The notes below the pieces were generated by a model. It was not told where the DNA came from. It ran no database searches and saw nothing but the letters and a program-made list of their open reading frames with translations. A stretch of 64,000 bases of DNA from Pyrenophora tritici-repentis (lineage: Eukaryota > Ascomycota > Dothideomycetes > Pleosporales > Pleosporaceae): positions 124,001-188,000 of the forward strand of contig NC_089393.1 in the NCBI RefSeq assembly GCF_003171515.1, written 5' to 3'. Made by a program: the position numbers and the translations under genes. Positions 55,548-64,000 of this stretch are shown here, piece by piece (within the stretch, counting starts at the first letter, position 1; the number at the start of each line of letters is the position of its first letter).

Positions 55548-58270
55548 ATGCGTTCGCAGGTTTTCCGTGCTGGCCAAACTGCCAATAGCAGAGTGAGTAA
55601 TTTCTACACGGAATTGAACTTGTTGGGTCACACGACCTCCGCACCCTCTCCATTGAAGTTTGGTTGACAGACACTAACCACTCCTCTAGACTCGCCTCCT
55701 GCCCTCTCTCCGCCAAACATCGCTACAAACTCGAAGATGTCTAGCCACGTCCCACAACCCGCCCACTGCCCGCAATGTCGACATCGCATCGCGTACCCCG
55801 CCATACGCCAAACTACTGTCCCGCCTTGAGGAAGTACGGCGCGTGCTAGGCTCCTCACGACAATTGACCTTGGCCGAGAAGATTCTCTATTCACATCTTG
55901 AGAGCCCCGAGGAGTCGCTGCTGAGCAATACGAATGGCGGGCGCGATGTGAGGGGTCAGGCGAATCTGAAGTTGAAGCCAGATCGCGTTGCTATGCAGGA
56001 CGCCAGTGCGCAAATGGCGCTGTTGCAGTTCATGAGTTGCGGATTACCTAGTACCGCGGTACCTGCAAGCATACACTGTGACCATTTGATTGTGGTTGGT
56101 AGTTTCCAGGTTTACCACTTACTCGCTCGCTGATGTGTTTGAATAGGGCGAAAAGGGCGCAGATACAGACCTCCCACAATCGATAACGGGCAACAAGGAG
56201 ATCTTCGATTTCCTAGAATCTGCCGCGAAGAAATATGGCATTGAGTTCTGGCCTCCGGGTGCTGGCATCATCCATCAGTCGGTTCTGGAAAACTACAGTG
56301 CTCCCGGACTCATGATGTTGGGCACAGACAGTCACTCGCCAAACGCCGGAGGTCTTGGAGCGATTGTCATTGGTGTCGGAGGCGCTGATGCGGTGGATGC
56401 TCTTGTAGATGCGCCATGGGAGCTAAAGGCACCGAAGATTCTGGGTGTCAAACTCACTGGCGAGCTGAGCGGATGGGCATCTCCAAAGGACGTAATTCTC
56501 AAGCTGGCTGGTCATCTCACAGTTCGGGTATGGGATCTATAAGATCTTGAAGTACAACAGGCTAACATGTGGATATAGGGAGGTACTGGTTTCATCATCG
56601 AATACTTTGGACCTGGTGTACAGACTTTGAGCTGTACGGGCATGGCAACCATCTGCAACATGGGTGCTGAAGTCGGCGCAACTACCTCGCTCTTCCCCTT
56701 TTCTCCCGCACACATCCCCTATCTCCAGGCGACACATCGTGGACCGATTGCTGAAGCAGCTGCCAAGATCGCCCAGTCACCAATGCAACAGAACCTACTG
56801 CGTCCCGACCCAGAAGCTGTTTACGACAAGGTCATTGAGATTAACCTCTCTGAACTTGAACCTCACATCAACGGACCTTTCACCCCTGATCTATCAACCC
56901 CTCTCTCCAAGTTCAAGTCAGTAGTTGAAGAGAATGGATGGCCAAAGACTTTTGGCGCAGGTCTCATCGGCAGCTGCACAAACAGCTCCTACCAGGATAT
57001 GACTCGCTCCGAGGAGATTGTAAAGCAGGCCTCTGCCGCGGGTCTCAAGCCAAGGGCAGACTTTTTCATTACACCGGGAAGCGAACAGATCCGAGCAACA
57101 CTAGAAAGGGATGATACTCTGTCAACCTTTACCGAGGCTGGAGGCACTGTTTTGGCAAATGCCTGCGGGTGAGTACACTCCATCTACATAATGAGATCAC
57201 AGTACTGACGTCCTCGATGTCCGTGCATCGGGCAATGGAAGCGTACAGACGAAGTCAAGAAGGGAGAGTCCAACGCTATTTTGACATCCTATAACCGCAA
57301 TTTCCCCGGACGCAACGACGGCAACCGTTCCACCATGAACTTCCTCGCCTCCCCTGAACTCATCACCGCCATGTCTTACTCTGGATCTACCACATTCAAT
57401 CCTATGACTGACAGCATACCGACACCATCCGGTGAATCGTTCAAGTTTGCGCCACCAAAGGGCTCCGACCTCCCATCTGCAGGTTTCGCGGACGGTAACC
57501 CAGACTTTATGCCTACGCCAGGCGTACCCGACCCTAGCGTAGAAGTTGTTGTCGCTCCTACATCGAGCCGTCTGGCGCTTCTCGACCCGTTCCCAGCGTT
57601 CCCCGACTCCGACTTTACAGGTCTACGAGTACTTTACAAGGTAAAGGGACAATGCACGACAGACACCATCTCTGCCGCCGGTCCATGGCTCAAGTACAAG
57701 GGTCATCTACCCAACATCTCCGAGAACACATTGATCGGCGCTGTCAATGCACAAACTGATGAAGTCAACGTTGCGTATGACATCGACGGCAAGACATCGA
57801 GCATTCCTGAACTAGCAAAGAGATGGCGCGACCAAGGCGTCGAATGGCTCGTCGTAGCAGAGCACAACTACGGTGAAGGCTCAGCCCGCGAGCACGCCGC
57901 TCTGCAACCGCGTTACCTCGGCGGTCGCATCATCCTCGCAAAGTCATTCGCACGCATCCACGAGACCAACTTGAAGAAGCAGGGTATCGTTCCTCTCACC
58001 TTTGCCAACGAAGCCGACTACGATCTCTTCGCAGCCTGTGATGAGGTCGCCACAAGGGGCCTGTTAGATGTCCTCAGGAGCGGCGGCAAAGGCGAGGTTG
58101 AACTCGTGCTCAAGAAGAAGGATGGTAGCGAAAAATTCATCAAGACCAAGCACACACTGTCGCATGATCAGTGTGGATTCGTACTTGCCGGTAGCGCGCT
58201 TAACCTGTTGGCGAGAAAGGGGAGGGAGATGAAGGAGGAGGTTACGCGGAGTGCGGAGTTGACTGACTAG
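55548..58270 (+). CDS. Mitochondrial aconitase-family hydratase (Aco2-like), non-AG intron end
   Basis: [4Fe-4S] hydro-lyase of the aconitase superfamily. The long form with a presequence resembles yeast Aco2, which works on homocitrate in lysine synthesis as well as on citrate; the exact substrate is inferred. Five exons: 55548-55592, 55690-56094, 56147-56527, 56579-57168 and 57220-58270, encoding 823 residues. The presequence ([15 protein letters not shown], then QTRRCLATS) is arginine-rich. Conserved blocks: [52 protein letters not shown] and the cluster ligands in [12 protein letters not shown] and ANACGPCIGQW. The C-terminal swivel domain has [20 protein letters not shown]. The second intron donor is GTTGGT. 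The fourth intron (57169-57219, 51 nt, GTGAGT, branch TACTGAC) must end at ATG|TCCG to give GPCIGQW; no AG is there. Confidence 0.93.
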
Positions 58271-59702
58271 AACATTGTTCGGTCTGCATATGTATGAGGT
58301 TAGCAAGTGTAGTTTTTTTTGTGTGAAAAAAAGGAACTGGAAAAGGTGTATGGGGCGCTAGGCGGTTCTTATCGTGCTGACAGTTTTAAGTAGCATTGTT
58401 CAATATTTATATTGATTCATGCTCTCTACTAGAGATTTTCTGCATTCGTTTTTTTAACTACATGGCCGTCGCTTTAATTGTGTATGGTCGAGAAGTCTGT
58501 CTGCACGAGTCCCTTCATAAAGTCTCGCATCGGATTAAGCAGTGAGTCACGTCGACGGCAGTGTGTGATAGGTTCAGCGCAGTGAGATCGCCGCGGGGAA
58601 CGTAGATTCCTCAATCAATCATAGAGGAGAAGAAAAAAGTTGTAGAAGCTCAGCTGAATCCACACGCACAGGGGCATTTGTGGTGCATTTTATAGGAGGT
58701 ATTGGGGGGTTGATAGTGGATTGGTTGAGTGGGGCGGTTGGGTTGCCGGCTATTGCTTCGATTGCTTGTTTGGTTTGTTAGGTGTGGAGTTAGATATCCT
58801 TCTAGGGTTTGTTTTATTTAGAGTTTCCGCGGGTTGTGTAGGGAAAGGGTAGATGGAGAGCAGTAGACAGTTCGACAGGAATGTATAGCTTTTGGTAGTA
58901 GATGTTGGATGGTAGAATGATGCTTTTTTTGGTTTCTTGTGAAATGTTTGCTATCTTTTCTTGGGGAGAAAGGGGGTGTTGGAACTAGGGTTACCGGTGC
59001 GGCTGTAGTATATGTCACATCGTGTAGCTGTTTTGCCACGAAGAGTCTGCTTGTTTAGGGTGTATTAATGAATTCTTGATGAGAATAGCGGTAGAGACTG
59101 TAAGCGCCGTTTAGCGATGTTGCATATGTGAAGATCTGTGGTAGTTTAGGCATAAAGTCTAGTGAATAACTTATGTCAGGCCGCAGAACAGCGCCATAAT
59201 CGACCTGCGACAGATCTCGAAATGGTCTCTTTCTGATGGCGTCAACATGCTGGATACGAGTACTCAGCCGTGATATAGTCGGCTTGTGATCGCCAAGACG
59301 CGTTCTAAGTATGCGGAAGCTGAACACAAGAGTTGAAGATCTCAATAGGTAGTTGGCTTAAAACTTAAGAGCTATGGTATTGTGCAGCGCCTGTATCATT
59401 CGATGTATAACTGAGATAGGTAGTTTAATTCACAGCCCCCACACTTTCTCCCTCTTACCTCCCTCACTCAAGTATCTGCAGCCATGCATAAAGATGCGAA
59501 ACCTTTCCCGTTTCACCGTATGTACATACCTAAAAGGCGTGATCTAGTTTTCGCGTAAATCCCGATTGCCCCGCTCTGAGGGGCCACACTTGAAAACCTT
59601 TACCCCACCATGCCTCGCAACTGCCACGCCTTCTGCCTCAACCTGCGAAATAACGGTATTTATATACTATAAAATTGATTCTACTTACATCAAATCAGTA
59701 CA
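58271..59702. other. 1.4-kb intergenic region before tRNA-Asp
   Basis: 3' region of the aconitase gene and non-coding sequence. A 96-codon minus-strand ORF (59055-59345) has no recognisable feature. T-rich stretches near 58440-58460 and 58920-58930. No gene supported. Confidence 0.5.
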
Positions 59703-59795
59703 TCTTCAGTCGTATAGTGGTTAGTATTTCCGCTTGTCATCGTCTACACGACGGCAAATCCGCGGGAGACCTGGGTTCAATTCCCAGCTGGAGAG
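59703..59795 (+). tRNA. tRNA-Asp(GTC) with 21-nt intron
   Basis: The acceptor stem TCTTCAG (59703-59709) pairs with CTGGAGA (59788-59794), one G-U pair. The D arm has GTATAGTGGTTAGTATT (A box). The anticodon loop TTGTCA carries GTC. Bases 59740-59760 are an intron at the canonical position after residue 37, containing a CGTC/GACG helix. The T arm has GGTTCAATTCC (B box). A T-rich pol III terminator follows near 59815-59823. Confidence 0.94.
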
Positions 59796-60279
59796 CATTC
59801 AGCACCGATCTACTTTCTTTTTTTGCCTTTTTTTGGTAGTTATCACGTGGTGGTGGATGGGTATGTGGGTTAGGATGCTAGTATTTTTTTAGTTAGCTAG
59901 CGAAGAAGGGTTCTAGTAATAGAAGAGTTTCTCAGGTTATACTGCGATGCAGACCCTTAGGCTGTGTTGTTTTACGCGCAAGAGATGTGAAGATTGTAGT
60001 CGAGACATTGAGTTGTGTATTAATCTACAAGAGTGACCCGAGAGCGTGCTTGGTGACGCTGAATAAGCCTTTGGGTAAGTTGACTGTGAGGTATATACTG
60101 CTAGATACTTATTGTATACCTAGGACATAGGTAAGCACCATAGACATGTTTGGAGCCTACAGTGGCTTTTTTACAGCAGTATATTAAGTTTCCTATGTCA
60201 TTTGGGTGTATACGTAGTTCCAAAGCCCTTTGTACGCGGACGTGTCAACTATTCCATGTCACTTAGGTGTTTGTTTGTG
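59796..60279. other. Intergenic with degenerate short repeats
   Basis: 484 bp between tRNA-Asp and the orphan ORF. It has imperfect repeats of CTATGTCATTTGGGTGT (about 60193-60209) and CCATGTCACTTAGGTGT (about 60255-60271), 14 of 17 identical. A partly inverted counterpart lies near 60115-60135. Possibly a decayed repeat. Confidence 0.4.
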
Positions 60280-60798
60280 TTAATCAATCGAGCCGCTAGC
60301 CAACTTCTCTAGAACCGGTCCAAAGAAACCACCCCAATACCCGTCTTCTGTCTCGTCTACCCCATACTTGAGCACATTCCCATACAACCTGAGCAACCGA
60401 AAAACTCCACGTATCGATCTCGTACTCAGCCCCTCAAATCGAAATTCATCCGGGCCGAGAATATGCACCCCGCTTCTCCCCGCCACGACATCTTCGCGCG
60501 GATAGGCGTAGTAGATGGAATGCTCGTGTCCGACAATGGTGAATGCAGGCTCGGCCATGGCTGGTGGGTTGAAACGAGTTTGTGAGAGTTGTGCGAGCTC
60601 CTGCTTTTTGCGCAGCGATGCCGCGATCCATATACTCATCTGGAGTTCCGCTTCTGTACGAGATCCAGATGCGTGGTTAACCTCGAAGCCGGAGAACAAG
60701 GCAGTGCGCTTCGTAAAGGTATCGAGGGTGTGTCTAATTTCGCTTTTGTGTGCAGCAGTTAGTTTTTTTGTAGAGGGCTGAGATGTTAGGGTGTTCAT
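60280..60798 (-). CDS. Orphan ORF, 172 residues, unknown function
   Basis: Uninterrupted ORF from ATG at 60798 to TAA-type stop at 60280. I do not recognise a family. It is soluble-looking, with no signal peptide or membrane span. The N-terminal half is helix-like and charged (KKLTAAHKSEIRHTLDTF, RKKQELAQLSQ). The C-terminal half has an aromatic, Gly-rich pattern (GVFRLLRLYGNVLKYGVDE, then GYWGGFFGPVLEKL) that looks like conserved protein, not a chance frame. No introns are needed. It sits between a repeat-bearing region and a gene-poor stretch. Confidence 0.55.
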   Translation of the reverse strand: MNTLTSQPSTKKLTAAHKSEIRHTLDTFTKRTALFSGFEVNHASGSRTEAELQMSIWIAASLRKKQELAQLSQTRFNPPAMAEPAFTIVGHEHSIYYAYPREDVVAGRSGVHILGPDEFRFEGLSTRSIRGVFRLLRLYGNVLKYGVDETEDGYWGGFFGPVLEKLASGSID

Positions 60799-61963
60799 GC
60801 GAGTAGGAGAGGACGTAGGTCGGTTTAGCCGTCTATAGTTATGCGGCGGCTAGGGTCGGTCGGGGAGGAGGCAGGGGTTGTGGAGAGGTAGAGGGGGTTG
60901 ATGGATTGCGTTTAACTAGATGCGTGGTGGTTAGTTCGCAGGTTGTTAAGAGAGAATTCGTAGTGGAAGATATACATACACGTTCTGCAACCACCATTTA
61001 TCATCACCATTTAGCTCTATTGCTAGATAAAGCAGAGGTGCCACTAGATCGTTGCACCATGCATTCTCGTCTCGGTTATCGTCCTAGCAGACACGCGCAT
61101 TAAGGTATATTCTCTTAACTTTCGTCCATATGCCCAATAATTCCTCAGCGGAACGCAAATCACTATAGTTTACGTCGGCTGGTTTGATTTGTTAGTAGCC
61201 CACATATAGATCAGTGTTGATAACATTCTAGATATATGGCATCAGATCTAGTAACATCTACTTAAGTACATAGACGTACCAGCAAACCCTAAGGAATAAA
61301 CCCAGAGTCAATACCCTCAGCAAGCCAATCAGCAAACCGCTCAATATGCCTAGGAGGTACATCCTCTAGGCAACCAAGATCTTGTACCAACACTGGGGGA
61401 TATGCGCTTCTTAGCATCATCACCGCCTCACCGCCTCACCTATTGGGCTTGATGAACGTTTCTGACTTAAGGAAACATGACTAGCGGAAGGGCTGAACGC
61501 ATTCTCTTCGTTCAAACTTGATGCCAACGGCAGAGTGGGAGGGATGCAAGCATCCGACACAGAAGCAACCCAGGCGTTGACGCGATCGTGTTGAGGTATA
61601 CAACCATTTTCTGAGACCATTGCGGTGGAGTTATCGCGTGCTGGGGTAGTAGGCAGTGATATATCGGCGGGTGGCTCCACAGGGTTTCCGACGCACCGAC
61701 CCGCCCAGCCGATGCAATCACCTAGGCGTACCTGATACAACCAAACTGCATGCCTAAACCATCACAGATTTTCACACCTGCGACATTGATAAACGGCACT
61801 TACTACCATACTAGGCTCATTCCGTGATTTGGATAGTAATGTACTCTACCACAATCACACAAAGAACCACAACTCACTCCACAACAGCATGCACCAAAAA
61901 CCCGGGTATCTAATTAAATCTCCAAAGAATAAAAACTAACCACACACAACCATCAACAAACAT
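60799..61963. other. Intergenic, 3' of PalA/Rim20
   Basis: 1.2 kb without a supported gene. A 106-codon minus-strand ORF (61420-61740) is low-complexity-poor but has no recognisable family, and flanking exons cannot be fixed. AT-rich at about 61190-61290. Confidence 0.45.
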
Positions 61964-64000
61964 CTACCCAAACTTCAACCCTTGGGCAGGATCCCACCGT
62001 CCATCCTGAGGAGGACCAGCCGCAGGTCTCGCATTACCAGACGTCGTAGGCACGCCACTGAACCGGATACCAACTTCCGGCGTCCACATACCAGCTGGAG
62101 GCGGCATATTCGCTCTCGTAGGCGTCGGGGCAGCTAGTGGTTCTTCTGCATGTGCAGTAGCGCCGTAGTTTGGGTTCTGCGCATCTGCCTGTTTCTGCTG
62201 GTGGAGGGAATCCGATGTAGCTTGTTGGAGACCGAGGGAGCTCATTCGGGTGGAGAGATCGCTGTGATGTAGTGTTAGTAGATATACATATATCAAATTA
62301 TTTTAACGAAACTAACTCACTTTTCAAGATGTGAAGCCTCCGACTTGCGATTGTAGGCAAAAGTGCGGGCTTCATCCCGGAATCTGTTGACGATTTTGGC
62401 GAGATCGTTGTAGAACTTTCGGCCGACGTCGAGGTTGGAGATGATTTCCTTGTACTTGAAGTATGCATTCTCCAGGTTCTGTAATGCTTGTTCGCGCTTC
62501 TTGGTGGATTGGTCGCCGCGGCGGGCGATTAAGAAGGCGGCGTTTGCATCTTGTAGTCGCTTGATGGCGGCTTCTTGCTCCTTCTCTTCGTCGTGGACCA
62601 TGTCTTGGTCGGCATCGTACATCTGCAGCCGCTTGTCGAAAAGGGACTCAAACTGCACAGCTTCGATTGTCTGCATGGGAAATTCTCGCTCTAAACGGGC
62701 AGCTTCACGTAGTAGTTCCGGATCTAGCTTGCTGTCAGAAAATGGCTGGCGGAGATTGAGGTAACGCTTACTTATGTCATCCTGCTTGGCCTTTGTCCGC
62801 AAGGCTTCAATCTTCCGTCGTCTCCTACTCTCCAGTCTGCTTACTTCATTGAAGCTACCGCGAAGTTTACCAGCTTCGCGTTCTACATCACCAGTAATCG
62901 CAGGTCTCCGGCCACTAGGAACGTAGTTTTCCAGGTCATGATCAGGTCCGCTGAGTAGCTGGATGAAGTGCTCGTTCTCCTTTAGCTTCTTCTTAACAAT
63001 GTCATCGCTGTTGGTAGCAGCTCTGAAATAACCGTCAATCTCTTGAATCTGAGCATACAACTTAGGCGCAGCTTGTTCAGCAGGGGGTCTTGTCCAACGC
63101 TCGGTGCCGAATTTGCGTCGTGCGCCTTCGTCTTCTGCCGCTTCTGATCTCAAAATTTGTACGCCCTCTTGGTAGATGGCCTGATCGGTGTACATGAGCT
63201 TCTTTGTATCCTCCATTGAGCGTAGTAGCCGGTTGATACCATCTTGTTGGCGAATCTCATCCGCGTGGGCTACGAGACCTGGCGGAAGACCCAGTGGCTT
63301 TTCAAGGGCCTGCAGTGAACCAGGCAGGTTCAAGCTGCGGAGTACCTCGTGTATCTTGTTGGTAAGCGCTTCCAGCTGTTCAACAATGGTGTTGTTGACT
63401 AAGCGGTCACGACGGTCCACGTATATGCTAGCTGCCAGATGTACAGAGTATGGGACTAGTTTCGAGAATAGTGCAGGGCCAAGCTCACCACGCTCCCCGA
63501 GCATTGAGTTTGACTCGGCAATTTCCTTTGGAACCCTTGCTACGACCATGTTGGCCCGATCCAGAATCTTTAGCTCTGCCTTGGGTGGTACGGGTAATAG
63601 GTAGATCATGTCATTGTCCTTCTCCGCCCGTTTCAGGTCTTCCGTTATGCGGTTCTTTAGGCCATTCAAATCTGCAAGCACGAGCTTGTTGATGTACCGT
63701 TGTTCCTTGAGTGCTTCATTCACGCAAGTAAGACTATCGCGTAGTCTTGCAACCTCTTCGCCGTACTTGCGCTTCTCCAACGTGTCGCAAGCGGCGCGGT
63801 ACTGGGCAGCAGCAGCAAAGTGGTGGTGCTTGGCTGTCATATGGTGTATCCACTCGCTGCTGATTGCGTCTGATTGTATTCCCGCATCGCCTGCCTCGTT
63901 ATACAAGTCGGATACGCGTGCGGCTAGTTTCGCAATGGTGGCATCCTTTAGCCCATCCTTGACGGCCTTTTGCCAGAAACACTCCTGGCCCTGGGCCAAC
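61964..64000 (-). CDS. PALA: pH-response regulator PalA/Rim20 (BRO1 domain), 5' part outside window
   Basis: ALIX-family scaffold of the ambient-pH pathway: it binds YPXL/I motifs of the transcription factor PacC/Rim101 and ESCRT-III at endosomes so that PalB/Rim13 can cleave it. Exons 62321-64000 (partial, continues beyond the right edge) and 61964-62261, separated by a 59-nt intron (GTGAGT...CACAG). The visible part begins inside the BRO1 domain (AQGQECFWQKAVKDGLKDAT, LAARVSDLYNEAG, EWIHHMTAKHHHFAAAAQYR). The V-shaped central coiled-coil domain follows (QALEKPLGLPPGLVAHADEI, then about 400 residues of helices rich in Glu/Arg/Leu). The Pro-rich end is WTPEVGIRFSG and WDPAQGLKFG. PalA is favoured over Bro1/Vps31 because of this short tail with the GLKFG end and the absence of a long Pro-rich Doa4-binding tail. 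Confidence 0.9.

Noticed and set aside
61420..61740. 106-codon minus-strand ORF
   Set aside because: Composition is protein-like but start, splice partners and family are unknown; not enough support.

Overview
The window reads as nuclear DNA of a filamentous ascomycete, most likely a dothideomycete of the Pleosporales type. The evidence is genes with several short introns (mostly 46-67 nt) with GTRNGT donors, CTAAC/CTGAC branch sites close to the acceptor and TAG/CAG ends; intron-bearing nuclear tRNAs; and a set of ascomycete orthologues (Dre2, Nup133, Swc4, Axl2, PalA/Rim20, Vtc5). There are no operons, no bacterial signals and no CRISPR. The order-level placement is inference. I rebuilt exons by hand and checked that the summed exon lengths are divisible by three. 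Coordinates are given as lowest and highest base, so each eukaryotic CDS span includes its introns.

Layout, left to right. 0-9 kb: a short-chain dehydrogenase with two frameshifts, a p24 cargo receptor, the Swc4 chromatin subunit and a YCK-type casein kinase I. 9-16 kb: a 2.8-kb non-coding stretch holding a 180-bp MITE-like element, then nucleoporin Nup133. 16-28 kb: an Stf2-like small protein, Dre2, an Axl2-type adhesin or bud-site protein interrupted by several lesions, a GNAT acetyltransferase, a short RecQ helicase and tRNA-Arg(TCT). 28-41 kb: a small secreted protein, a mucin-like membrane sensor, a PQ-loop vacuolar transporter, asparagine synthetase, a VAP protein, a UBA-UBX protein and a mitochondrial Holliday junction resolvase. 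41-53 kb: mitochondrial glycerol-3-phosphate dehydrogenase, a five-exon Vtc5-like SPX protein, a damaged GNAT gene and the acetolactate synthase regulatory subunit. 53-64 kb: a KH-domain RNA-binding protein, an Aco2-type aconitase, tRNA-Asp(GTC), an orphan ORF and the 3' two-thirds of PalA/Rim20, which runs off the right edge.

The genes are ordinary housekeeping genes with no shared pathway, and I see no biosynthetic or defence cluster. Several neighbours are divergent and probably share promoters (SDR/p24, Stf2/Dre2, GNAT/RecQ, mucin-like/PQ-loop, VAP/UBX, ILV6/KH). The points most worth a second look are: an aconitase intron that appears to end in TG instead of AG, just before an Fe-S ligand cysteine; a start codon split by an intron in the Stf2-like gene; the MITE with TTAA flanks; an 18-bp hairpin near tRNA-Arg; and a set of single-base insertions, almost all in homopolymers, that break SDR, Axl2 and the small secreted protein. 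That last pattern may reflect real decay or sequencing overcalls. I found no convincing new biological system.
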